DNA of 64,000 nucleotides from JAJPGZ01 sp038229295 (GTDB lineage: Bacteria; Verrucomicrobiota; Verrucomicrobiia; Chthoniobacterales; UBA10450). Positions within the stretch are counted from its first letter, which is position 1. Each line of letters begins with the position of its first letter. This document shows positions 45,220-53,320 of the stretch, in pieces. The stretch lies in assembly GCA_038229295.1 (NCBI GenBank), contig JBBROO010000010.1:10888-74887 (forward strand), written 5' to 3'. Both the position numbers and the translations under genes were made by a program. The notes below the pieces were generated by a model. That model had not been told where the DNA came from, did not search any database, and saw only the letters and a program-made list of their open reading frames with translations.

Positions 45220-46221
45220 ATGAAAGTTCTTTGTGTGGTGGAACACGGCGATGCTCCCAGCATCCGTTTGCGTTTGCGCGATTGTATTGATCGCTACGCG
45301 CAGCTCGGCGTCGAGACCACGGTGCTTGCAAATCGACGCGCCAGCCTAACGAGCCGAATGCGATTATTACGAGAAGCGACGCGTCATGACGTAGTCGTCC
45401 TTTTCAAAACCGTCGGTTTCAGTCCGTTTGACTTAACCATGCTGCAGCGCGCGAACCATCACATCATTTTCGATTTCGACGACGCCGTCATGTTTCGCGA
45501 TCAAAAATATCAGCGGCCGTTGCGCGCGAAAACGTTCACGAAATTTTTGCGGACGGTAAAACGATGCGCCGCTGTCGTGGCCGGGAACGAGTTTTTGGCC
45601 GGCTTCGCCCGAGCCTGCGGACGTCCGACTGTTGTGCTGCCGACATCAATCGACGTCGCCAAATACCAAATGAAGCAACATCGCGAGGGGCTTGGCCTAA
45701 CGATTGGCTGGCTTGGTCTGAGCGATGGCTTGCCTTATCTGCAACACATTCGACCGGCGCTGCGGCGGCTCACGGAAATGTTTCCGGAGTTGAAATTGAA
45801 AGTGGTTTCGGACAAGCCGCTGCAACTCGACGGCGTCAAGATCGACAATCACATTTGGGAACTCGAGACCGAGCAAGCGCACCTGGCCAGTTTCGACATC
45901 GGTATCATGCCGCTGTGGGATTCCGTTTGGACGCGCGGGAAATGCGGTTACAAAATTTTGCAATACATGGGCGTCGGCACCGCGGTCGTCGCATCGGACG
46001 TAGGCGTTAACCGCGAAATCATTTCTCATGGCGACAGCGGTTTTCTCGCGCGCGGCAATGATGATTGGATCAAAGCGCTCGCGAGTTTGATTGAAAATGC
46101 GGCGCAGCGAAAAGAGTTCGGGCTGCGCGGCCGCGCCATCGTGGAGAGTCGTTATTCCATGGAAGGATTTGTGAAAGGTTACATGTCGATCTTGCAGGAA
46201 GTCGCGGCGTCTTCGCGCTGA
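45220..46221 (+). CDS. Family 1/4-type glycosyltransferase
   Basis: The 333-residue GT-B protein has the C-terminal domain signature IGIMPLWDSVWTRGKCGYKILQYMGVGTAVVAS and GDSGFLA. It likely transfers a sugar from a nucleotide donor during surface polysaccharide synthesis. It is followed 7 bases later by a sulfotransferase gene, suggesting a sulfated glycan. Motif copies occur at 45838 (VKIDNH) and 46184 (YMSILQE). Confidence 0.82.
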   Translation: MKVLCVVEHGDAPSIRLRLRDCIDRYAQLGVETTVLANRRASLTSRMRLLREATRHDVVVLFKTVGFSPFDLTMLQRANHHIIFDFDDAVMFRDQKYQRPLRAKTFTKFLRTVKRCAAVVAGNEFLAGFARACGRPTVVLPTSIDVAKYQMKQHREGLGLTIGWLGLSDGLPYLQHIRPALRRLTEMFPELKLKVVSDKPLQLDGVKIDNHIWELETEQAHLASFDIGIMPLWDSVWTRGKCGYKILQYMGVGTAVVASDVGVNREIISHGDSGFLARGNDDWIKALASLIENAAQRKEFGLRGRAIVESRYSMEGFVKGYMSILQEVAASSR

Positions 46222-46228
46222 CACGGCG

Positions 46229-46963
46229 ATGCGTCCGCCTGTTCTCATCGTCGGCGCTCATCGATCTGGCACGACTGCGACTGCGCGCGCGCTCGAGATC
46301 CTGGGACTTCAGTTAGGCCAGTGTTTGGACAGCCATCGCGAACCGAAAGGCTTGCAGCAATTGCACGAGCATTACCTGGAGCAGCTCGGCGCGGCCTGGC
46401 ACAACCCCGCGCCATTTCTGGAATCGTTAAAAACTTCGGACGGAGAACGAAATTGCGTGGAGTACCTTCGAGCAAACACTGAAGAGAAACTTCCGAGCAT
46501 CCTCGGTTACGGAAATAATCCGCGAGGGCTTTGGCTCCGTGCACGACGAAACTTCGGCGCGGTGTGGGGTTGGAAAGAACCGCGCACCACTCTGTTCGCG
46601 CCGGCGTGGCTCAAGATTTTTCCGGATGCACGCATCGTTCACATTATTCGTCATCCAATGGCTGCGGCCATCAGCATTCGCGAACGGGAAATGAAATTTC
46701 GCGCGGCGGGGGACGCGCCGATCGCGAAGATCGACAATCTCGATTACGGAATGGACTTGGTGCGACGTTATACCGAAGCCGGGCACAGTCTCGCCCAACG
46801 AACTCCGCATTATCAACGCGTTCGTTTTGAGAACATGCAGGCGGATGCAAGCAGCGTCCTGAAAGAGCTCGCCCATTTTTGCGGCTTACGCTCTAGCGCA
46901 TCGCAACTGCGCAAGGCCGCAGCAACCATTCGCCCGACGAAGACAAGATCGACATCTTCTTAG
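46229..46963 (+). CDS. Sulfotransferase family protein
   Basis: The 244-residue protein has the PAPS loop VGAHRSGTTATARAL at the N-terminus and the 3'-phosphate region IVHIIRHPMAAAISI near residue 130. It differs from the sulfotransferase at 10256 and is probably co-transcribed with the upstream glycosyltransferase. The C-terminus (KTRSTSS) is encoded by a motif copy, so the reading frame ends in repeat sequence. Confidence 0.8.
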   Translation: MRPPVLIVGAHRSGTTATARALEILGLQLGQCLDSHREPKGLQQLHEHYLEQLGAAWHNPAPFLESLKTSDGERNCVEYLRANTEEKLPSILGYGNNPRGLWLRARRNFGAVWGWKEPRTTLFAPAWLKIFPDARIVHIIRHPMAAAISIREREMKFRAAGDAPIAKIDNLDYGMDLVRRYTEAGHSLAQRTPHYQRVRFENMQADASSVLKELAHFCGLRSSASQLRKAAATIRPTKTRSTSS

Positions 46964-46970
46964 ATCGACA
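46945..46970 (+). repeat. Tandem motif pair (second copy one mismatch), 16-bp spacing
   Basis: AAGATCGACA at 46945-46954 and TAGATCGACA at 46961-46970 span the stop codon of the sulfotransferase gene. After this there is no perfect copy until 50215. Confidence 0.8.
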
Positions 46971-46982
46971 TCGTCGATGCGG

Positions 46983-47010
46983 TTGCGAAAAAAACAGCGC
47001 GCGCTAAACT
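46983..47010 (+). promoter_or_regulatory. Likely sigma-70 promoter of ssrA
   Basis: TTGCGA at 46983-46988 and TAAACT at 47005-47010 are separated by 16 bases. The -10-like box ends 9 bases before the tmRNA 5' end at 47020. Confidence 0.5.
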
Positions 47011-47019
47011 AAATCCATT

Positions 47020-47375
47020 GGGGGCGCACTGGTTTCGACTCATCGTTGGAAACGCAGGCGGCATGTCGAGGATGGTTCGTTGGCCTCGTTAAAATCCGGA
47101 CCAAAACAAATAAACGCAGATCACCAAGATCTCGCTCTCGCGGCTTAATTGACCGTGACGTTTGGAGTTGGACGCCTGCTACGGCGCCAAACGTGGACAG
47201 CAGGCTAATCGGACGGCGGAGCGACCGCGCCGGACGGTGAAGGAACTTCGCGGATGCTCGGGGGCCGGCAGTGTGCCGGTGCAACGTTCGGCTCCTTAAA
47301 TATAAACGCCGGATACACATGTAGATGTTTGCGCGGATAGCGGCGAGGACAGGGGTTCAACTCCCCTCGCCTCCA
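47020..47375 (+). ncRNA. ssrA: Transfer-messenger RNA (tmRNA)
   Basis: tmRNA rescues stalled ribosomes by acting as tRNA-Ala and then as message for a degradation tag. The 5' end GGGGGCG pairs with CGCCTCC at 47368-47374 (one G-U pair) to form the acceptor stem. The T arm GGGGTTCAACTCCCC precedes it, and CTGGTTTCGAC follows the 5' stem as in other tmRNAs. The resume codon is GCA at 47116, giving the tag ADHQDLALAA and stop TAA at 47146-47148; the ALAA end is the usual protease signal. CCA is not encoded. The last 19 bases overlap the end of a convergent gene. Confidence 0.95.
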
Positions 47376-49372
47376 CTTTCACGCCTGTTTAATTCATGCT
47401 GGTGCCGAACTCGCGTCATGAGTGCGGTCACTCCGATTGCGGCCACGGTGACTAGAGCGATCATCGCGGACATGCGATAACGAGCGATGAACAAGGCAAA
47501 TAATCCTTCGTGCATTGTCAGGCCCATAAAAACGATCGTTGCCAACGGCAAACGAATCTCCGTGCCTGATCGGGTAACAAGGCGTCGTTGAAAAACTCCG
47601 ATGAGCAGAAAGCTAACGAAGCCGAGCACCGCCCACGCGACAAAGTTCTGGAGAGGAATTCCGTAATACTGGCCGACGCCGAAGTAGCTCCATGCACCGC
47701 GGTAAACGTGGTTCGGATCGGCGACCAGATCGTAGGCCACAAGCAAAATTGTAGCCAGTAGTGTACGAAGTAGCAGTGGCGCGGTGCCCGGCAAGAGATC
47801 GGCTATCGTGGCGTAAGCGAGATATGAGACGATGAACCAAACGAAAGGAATCAGAATCGGAATCAGTCCGAATAATTGAATCGGCATTTCGGCGTTGTAG
47901 CGATATGCGCCGAATATGAGACCCGTGGCAGTCCCGAGCAGCTCGATGGCGATGGACCACACCAACACGAAAATCAAAAAGGCCAACGAAAACGACCATC
48001 CGAATCGCCGGCGTGAGTCGATGAAGCAGAATGTGGTCGCGATACCGGCAAAAACATTGGCCCGCAGATTGTAAGAGGCTGGAAAGGCCGACGCGTTAAA
48101 GATTCGGGCAAACCAAAACGTCCCTAAAGCAGCGAAAAGCAGGAATGCCGTCAGGCATTCAAAAGCGATTGCTCGTCGACCCGTGTCGTTTTTTGAAAGA
48201 AGGCGCGTCCGCCAAATCGGTTGGATACCGAAGCCGAAGTGGCGTTGCGCGAATGCGACCGACGCGACCATCGCGCGACTGGCCCACCTCGGAAGTAACG
48301 AAGGCAGCCGAATAGCGCAGAAGGTGGCGAGCGAAAGAAACGTGGGACGGATGCGACGCAACACTCGCCGTTCGTAAACCGCGCCCTTGCGTTCGTTCGG
48401 AATCCGATCGTCCACCAAAACCTCCGCGGCGATGCGTCCCGATTCGATCGCGAAAGCGATACCTTCCCCGGAGAGTGGCTGGATGAGCGACGCGGCGTCA
48501 CCAAGCAAAACATAACCCGGCCCCCAGAGTTTCCGACGAAGCCGGCCCGTCCACGTAAATTTTGCGAGGTTCAGGGGGAACCCTATGATGTTTCCTTCAA
48601 AGCGGGCGTCACCGAGGTAGCGCCTCATCTCCGGAGTCTGGCAATAGTAATTGAATCGTTCTTTTAAGATGCGGTTATCAGTGGCATTTCCGTAACCGAC
48701 ATTGGCCCAGCGTTCGCCATCGCGAATGAAAGGAAAAAGCCAGAAGTATCCGACATGCTCGACATCGAAGAAAAATACTAACCCGTCGAATGTTTCTGGC
48801 ACACCGCGCACATACTGACGTAACGCATGGATGACGTTGTCATCGGCAGTCGAGCCAGTTTCCCGACGCACGATACTTCGGCTTCCATCCGCGCCGACCA
48901 AGAGTCGACAAGTTAACTCGCGAGACCCATTCGCCTCGTCCAGTCTGATTCCGCATACGCCGTCAGCGTTCGTTAACAACGCGGAGACCGATGCGTTTTC
49001 CAACGTTTGCGCGCCGGCGTTTACGGTTGCTTGCCAAAGCGCGTTATCGAATTCCAATCGCGGAATGACATCGAGCGCCTGGCCCTCACGGATGAGGCGA
49101 TGGCCGTGCGGGTAGTGCAGGATTTGCCGCGCCGTGCAAGAGCGGGATGGCGTCAATGAAGGCAGCTCCGGAAACACTTCGCAGATGCGTGGGATCGCCT
49201 GATAGGTGAGTCCGTCCCCGCAAACCTTGTCGCGGGGAAATTTCTCCTTGTCGATCAAAAGGACGCGCAGGCGCGATCCGAATTTGAGCAGCGAACGAAC
49301 GAACGCGCAGCCGGCGGGCCCGCCTCCTACGACGATGACATCGTAGTCCGATTCGATGCCGTTAGAACTCAT
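47357..49372 (-). CDS. Fusion: geranylgeranyl-reductase-type FAD oxidoreductase + CruF-like carotenoid membrane domain
   Basis: Starting at ATG 49372 the product has 671 residues. Residues 1-400 are a FAD monooxygenase/oxidoreductase: DVIVVGGGPAGCAF, the RDKVCGDGL loop, LLVGADGSRSIVRRE and GDAASLIQPLSGEGIAFAIESG. Residues about 410-660 carry seven helices with LLGTATGLIFGAYRYN, typical of CruF/DUF422 carotenoid hydratases. A role in carotenoid or isoprenoid modification is likely. The last codons lie antisense to the tmRNA T arm. It is the only long gene here without a single perfect dispersed-motif copy, and it looks less GC-rich than its neighbours, so it may be a recent acquisition. Confidence 0.78.
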   Translation of the reverse strand: MSSNGIESDYDVIVVGGGPAGCAFVRSLLKFGSRLRVLLIDKEKFPRDKVCGDGLTYQAIPRICEVFPELPSLTPSRSCTARQILHYPHGHRLIREGQALDVIPRLEFDNALWQATVNAGAQTLENASVSALLTNADGVCGIRLDEANGSRELTCRLLVGADGSRSIVRRETGSTADDNVIHALRQYVRGVPETFDGLVFFFDVEHVGYFWLFPFIRDGERWANVGYGNATDNRILKERFNYYCQTPEMRRYLGDARFEGNIIGFPLNLAKFTWTGRLRRKLWGPGYVLLGDAASLIQPLSGEGIAFAIESGRIAAEVLVDDRIPNERKGAVYERRVLRRIRPTFLSLATFCAIRLPSLLPRWASRAMVASVAFAQRHFGFGIQPIWRTRLLSKNDTGRRAIAFECLTAFLLFAALGTFWFARIFNASAFPASYNLRANVFAGIATTFCFIDSRRRFGWSFSLAFLIFVLVWSIAIELLGTATGLIFGAYRYNAEMPIQLFGLIPILIPFVWFIVSYLAYATIADLLPGTAPLLLRTLLATILLVAYDLVADPNHVYRGAWSYFGVGQYYGIPLQNFVAWAVLGFVSFLLIGVFQRRLVTRSGTEIRLPLATIVFMGLTMHEGLFALFIARYRMSAMIALVTVAAIGVTALMTRVRHQHELNRRESGGEGS

Positions 49373-49569
49373 TGGCAGCTTCTCGCAGGAGTCGGGGCAC
49401 GGAAATTTATCTCCCCTAACGAGACACGACCATGTCCCAGCCGCGGAAAAATGTAAATCAAGCCGGCCAATCGATGAGACGCGTTCATTAATTTTTCGCT
49501 GTGAATTGAGCACTTTAGCAAAAAAAGGCTTCCCAACGATCACGGTAATGTTATAAATTCCATAATTCG

Positions 49570-50034
49570 ATGTTAACCCAATTCTTCAAATCCAGTGCCC
49601 TTCCGAAAGTCGCTTATCCTCTCGCCATCCTGCTCGCTTGCTTCCTCCTCAGCGCGCGCCCTCAGCAACCGGTCATCCTGACTCCCGGCGAAAACGATCT
49701 CGTTGTTCTCAACGGGTGCGTCGTCTCGGCCTGCAACTATCTCGCCGCGCTCAAAACGAAGCACAGCCTCGATGAAAATTTCTGGGTCAAGATTCTTCTC
49801 GTTCGTTATGCCGACCATCCGGCCGGCCACGCTTACTGCGTTTGGGAAACGGACGGCGTTATCTACGGCTACGATCGTAACGCCGGCTCATTCCAAATTC
49901 CAGTTTACACGCGCGACGCGCGCGCCATCGCCATCGTGCTCGCGCAGGAGCTTGGCAAAGTCTTGAAAGAGCCTCTCGCGGTCGCCAATGCCGAGTTCGT
50001 CGAATCGGCGAAAGCGAAAATCTACAAATACTAG
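49570..50034 (+). CDS. Small secreted or membrane-anchored protein with Cys-His-Asp pattern
   Basis: The 154-residue protein has an N-terminal signal or anchor (YPLAILLACFLLSA). I do not recognise the family. It has a conserved-looking order of Cys in GCVVSACNYLAAL (near 52), His in GHAYCVWETDG (near 87) and Asp in YGYDRNAG (near 100), which is the order of a transglutaminase- or papain-like cysteine enzyme. That reading is a guess from spacing only. It stands alone, divergent from the carotenoid-type fusion gene. Confidence 0.5.
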   Translation: MLTQFFKSSALPKVAYPLAILLACFLLSARPQQPVILTPGENDLVVLNGCVVSACNYLAALKTKHSLDENFWVKILLVRYADHPAGHAYCVWETDGVIYGYDRNAGSFQIPVYTRDARAIAIVLAQELGKVLKEPLAVANAEFVESAKAKIYKY

Positions 50035-50070
50035 CCGGTTGCAGCGCCGCTACCGCTTTTCGTCCGACGC

Positions 50071-50107
50071 AAAAAAAAAGAGCGCGATCATTTTATTGAT
50101 CGCGCTC
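50071..50107 (-). terminator. Rho-independent terminator after the glycosyltransferase operon
   Basis: On the minus strand GAGCGCGATCA pairs perfectly with TGATCGCGCTC across a 6-base loop and is followed by nine T residues. It would end the minus-strand operon whose last gene stops at 50216. Confidence 0.88.
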
Positions 50108-50215
50108 ACGCAAGCTCTCGGGATTATGACTGTGCTTTGATTTTCTGCTTTGTGACTTGATCGCCTGCGCAGCAGCATTTTGAGCAGTGCTCATGCCAAC
50201 TTGTAAGATCGACAA

Positions 50216-51133
50216 TCACAAATCGACTTCGGCAGCGCTGAATTCAGCGCCATTTGGCCGGCGCAATCTTTCCCGCAACGGATGATCGCGATGCTTCGCC
50301 ACGAACGCTTCGAACAAATCCATGTAGGACGCGACCGCGCGTTTGATGGTCGCGAGCGAGTTTCGCGCCGATGCAGTTTTGTATCCCAAGATAACGGACC
50401 GAATCTCCGCCACTTGTTCGATGTCGATCTTGCACTCCGAAAGTTCAAAGCGAATCGCATCGTGGGCGATGCGCGCGCCACTCTCCACAAACATGTCCCA
50501 CCGTACCCGCGATGTGTTTCGCGGATGCTTGCGATACTGCACCAGCACGTCCGGAAGATTGGCCGCGCCCACAGATCGAATCGCGCGGCTGACGAAATCA
50601 TAATCGGAATAACTAACGACCGCTGGGTCGTAGCGAATTCCGCGCTCGGTGAAAACTTCCCGGCGCAGCATGAGCGCCGATTGGCGAATCGGACAATCCA
50701 ACAGGCCGAGCCAGTGGATTTCGAGATCGCTCTCCGGCATCGGCGAGATGTTCATCGAACTTCCGCCCGCGTCAATATTCTCGATCGACGTTCCGACAAG
50801 ATCGACATCTTCATTTCGTTCCAGGAATTCCCACTGTCGCGCCAGTCTCTCCGGCAAAGCGAGGTCGTCGTGATTTAGAAACGCGATGTATTTCCCGCGC
50901 GCCTGTTCCATCGCAAAATTTCGCGTCGCCGAAATACCGCGATTCGTTTCCTGGAAAAAACCGCGAATGCGATTGTCGATCTTGGCGAATTCTTTGATGA
51001 CGGTCGGAGAGTTATCGCTGGATCCGTCATCGACAATCACCAGTTCGAAATCTGCGAACGTCTGCGCGCGTAAGCTCTCGATTGCCGGCGCGAGATAAGG
51101 TCCGGCGTTAAACACCGGCATGATGACGGTCAC
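50216..51133 (-). CDS. Family 2 glycosyltransferase (copy 1)
   Basis: The 305-residue GT-A enzyme shows MPVFNAGPYLAPAIESL, VDDGSSDNSP, the DxD-region FLNHDDLALPERL and a long C-terminal part. It is clearly related to the gene at 51664, with aligned blocks PESDLEIHW and DCPIRQSALM. It likely adds sugars to a surface glycan. The start is GTG at 51133. Motif copies lie at the same aligned sites as in the paralogue (IDNRIR and VDLVGT). Confidence 0.85.
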   Translation of the reverse strand: MTVIMPVFNAGPYLAPAIESLRAQTFADFELVIVDDGSSDNSPTVIKEFAKIDNRIRGFFQETNRGISATRNFAMEQARGKYIAFLNHDDLALPERLARQWEFLERNEDVDLVGTSIENIDAGGSSMNISPMPESDLEIHWLGLLDCPIRQSALMLRREVFTERGIRYDPAVVSYSDYDFVSRAIRSVGAANLPDVLVQYRKHPRNTSRVRWDMFVESGARIAHDAIRFELSECKIDIEQVAEIRSVILGYKTASARNSLATIKRAVASYMDLFEAFVAKHRDHPLRERLRRPNGAEFSAAEVDL

Positions 51134-51154
51134 GACGACAGGATAAATTGCGCG

Positions 51155-51667
51155 TTAGCCGTAATTGATTCCGCTGAAATCAAACGGAATAAGATCGTTC
51201 TTGAGCGGCAGCCGATATTTATCCGGGTCGGCATGTTCGTAGCCGCGGTTGGGCAGGTTAACAAAGTAGGCGTCAGTCGTGCCGATGTTTTGCACGGCGT
51301 GAAAAACTCCGCGCGGAATGGTGAAGAGCGTCCGGTTTTTTTCGCTGAAGGTAAATTGATTTAACATTTTGTAAGTCGGCGAATCTTCGCGGTTGTCGAA
51401 AAAGACCCAATGCAAAACGCCGTGCAGTATGGCGATGCGATCGTCCTGGTTTTTGTGCACGACCCATCCTTTGATCGCTTTCGGTCGCACGCTCGCGCTG
51501 TAAACAAAGACAAGTGGATCAGGATGAAAGTCCCACTTCAGATCGAAAAGTTCGACCACCTCTCCCCGTCCGTCCTCGATGGTCGTTAGGCGACGCATGG
51601 CCAGTCCGTGGATCACGGGCGCGATGCGCTCCCCTGTTTCAGTGACGGTTTGTCGATCTTTCTTCAT
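51155..51667 (-). CDS. Cupin, dTDP-4-dehydrorhamnose 3,5-epimerase-like
   Basis: The 170-residue protein has the cupin beta-barrel pattern of the RmlC family: WVVHKNQDDRIAILHGVLHWVFFD and FTIPRGVFHAVQNIG with His residues that line the sugar pocket. It probably epimerises or isomerises a nucleotide sugar for the two flanking glycosyltransferases. The ATG overlaps the stop of the upstream glycosyltransferase (ATGA), so the genes form an operon. Its first codons are encoded by a motif copy (KKDRQTV). Confidence 0.8.
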   Translation of the reverse strand: MKKDRQTVTETGERIAPVIHGLAMRRLTTIEDGRGEVVELFDLKWDFHPDPLVFVYSASVRPKAIKGWVVHKNQDDRIAILHGVLHWVFFDNREDSPTYKMLNQFTFSEKNRTLFTIPRGVFHAVQNIGTTDAYFVNLPNRGYEHADPDKYRLPLKNDLIPFDFSGINYG

Positions 51668-51676
51668 GTCGATCTT
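51651..51676 (-). repeat. Tandem pair of the dispersed motif at a gene junction, 16-bp spacing
   Basis: TGTCGATCTT at 51651-51660 and 51667-51676 in the same orientation span the ATGA overlap of the glycosyltransferase and cupin genes. Confidence 0.85.
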
Positions 51677-52593
51677 GCGATGTTCTGGCGAAGTGTCGCC
51701 AGCAACGGATGGTCGTGATATCTCTCCGCGAACGCGTCAAACAAGTCGAGATAAAGCTCGAGAGCGCGATTAATGTCGCGGACCGAGCGCGCTGACTCTT
51801 TCTTTTTGTAACTCAAGAGGGTCGCGCGAATGTCGGCGATATCTTTTTCGTCGATCGCGAAATCGGGCAGTTCATGGGCGATGGCCGCGCGCGAAATGCG
51901 AATGCCGCTCTCAACAAACTCGTCGTTGCGCGTTCGCGAGGTGTTTTTCGGGTGCTTGCGATACCGCACGAGAATTTGCGGAAGGTTCGCGGCTTTCCGC
52001 TTTCGAATGGCGCGACTCAAAAAATCGTAATCGGAATTGATCGGCATCGATTCGTCGTAACGAAGATCGGTAAATGCTTTGGCGCGGCCCATCAAAGCGG
52101 ACTGCCGGATCGGGCAATCGAACAAAGCCATCCAGTGAATCTCCAAATCGCTCTCCGGCATTTCCGTGATGTTGATGCGTTCGCCGCGCTCATTCACATT
52201 CTCGATCGCGGTTCCGACAAGATCGACCCGCCTTCGCGTGGCTCCGGCGCGGCAGGCCTCTTCATTTGCGCACAGAAAGGCGAGCTGCTCTTCGAAACGT
52301 GTCGGCAGCGCGACGTCATCGTGATTAAGAAACGCGAAATATTCGCCGCGCATTTGCGACAAACCGAAATTGCGCGTGGCCGGAATCCCGCGGTTTTCCT
52401 TCCGGAAGATCGGCCGAATGCGATTGTCGATCTTAGCGAAACGTCGCAGCGTTTCCGCCGAATCATCGGTCGATTCATCATCGACCGCGAGCAATTCCCA
52501 ATCGGCAAAAGTTTGCGCGCGCAAACTTTCGAGGGCCGGTTCGAGAAACGCGCCGGCGTTGAACACCGGCATTAGAATACTGATTGCCGGCAA
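51664..52593 (-). CDS. Family 2 glycosyltransferase (copy 2)
   Basis: The 309-residue enzyme starts MPAISILMPVFNAGAFLEP and has VDDESTDDSAE and FLNHDDVALPTRF as donor- and metal-binding blocks. It is related to the gene at 50216 throughout, with an insertion of about ten residues after FLCANEE. It is the first gene of the operon GT2-cupin-GT2 and probably acts on the same glycan. Confidence 0.85.
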   Translation of the reverse strand: MPAISILMPVFNAGAFLEPALESLRAQTFADWELLAVDDESTDDSAETLRRFAKIDNRIRPIFRKENRGIPATRNFGLSQMRGEYFAFLNHDDVALPTRFEEQLAFLCANEEACRAGATRRRVDLVGTAIENVNERGERINITEMPESDLEIHWMALFDCPIRQSALMGRAKAFTDLRYDESMPINSDYDFLSRAIRKRKAANLPQILVRYRKHPKNTSRTRNDEFVESGIRISRAAIAHELPDFAIDEKDIADIRATLLSYKKKESARSVRDINRALELYLDLFDAFAERYHDHPLLATLRQNIARST

Positions 52594-52605
52594 AGCCGAT
52601 TTGAA

Positions 52606-53211
52606 TCAGGAGACTCGGCGCCGCCGCAGCGCGCGGAGCGCGAGCAAGCCCACGGCACCAGTCACCGCGAGCATGGAGATGGACGGTTCGGGAATCGGCG
52701 CGGCGAAATTCGAGATTGTTACTCCGCCATCGCCGCCGTAATTCGCGATCAGTCGAAATCCGAAAACATCACCTGCGGCTACCGCAAAAGACGAGGAGCT
52801 GCTTTGCGGGCCGGTGGCGATCAGCGTGAAACTGCCGTTTACGAGATACCCAAAAGTGACCGATCCGGTTAAGGCCCAGTCAAACGAAACCGTTCCGCTG
52901 CCGGCCGCCGGGGCGGTCAGATCGAAATTATCCGTGGCGATAGGAAACGTAATATTCTGGATATTCAGGGTTACCGAAGTCGGCTGGTTCGTGACTAAGG
53001 AATCGGAAGTCGGAACGAAAGTGAGTGACGATGTCCAGTTGCCGAAGACGCCATTGGCACTGGCCCCGGTATAAGTGCCGTTCGGTGGCGGATTGAGCGC
53101 GTAGGGCGGAATGAAATCGGCGTCGGCCGTTTCGACCGCGCCAATCGTTCCGAGAACAGCCGCGGCCGCGGCATAACGGGAAAAGTCGATGTTGGATTGG
53201 GACCGCTTCAT
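52606..53211 (-). CDS. PEP-CTERM sorting-domain protein (copy 1)
   Basis: The ATG at 53211 gives 201 residues. The N-terminus is a hydrophobic signal (SRYAAAAAVLGTIGAVETADA). The C-terminus is the sorting tag PEPSISMLAVTGAVGLL with a membrane helix and a basic end RRRR, recognised by exosortase in Gram-negative bacteria with extracellular polysaccharide. The middle has the shared FIPPYALNPPPNGTYTG block. It is probably a surface or matrix protein. It is related to the next gene upstream. Confidence 0.85.
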   Translation of the reverse strand: MKRSQSNIDFSRYAAAAAVLGTIGAVETADADFIPPYALNPPPNGTYTGASANGVFGNWTSSLTFVPTSDSLVTNQPTSVTLNIQNITFPIATDNFDLTAPAAGSGTVSFDWALTGSVTFGYLVNGSFTLIATGPQSSSSSFAVAAGDVFGFRLIANYGGDGGVTISNFAAPIPEPSISMLAVTGAVGLLALRALRRRRVS

Positions 53212-53320
53212 TACTTCGATTAAATGAAACTTCGACAAGATCGACAAGCTCTTTCCGCGCGCAGACCGATTCGCCAGTCGGCATTGATCGCGCTGAGCGC
53301 CGGGCAAAATTAAATCTGAA

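Noticed and set aside
47009..47320. Open frames across the tmRNA region
   Set aside because: The region folds as tmRNA with a full acceptor stem, T arm and tag frame; the frames have no protein-like features.
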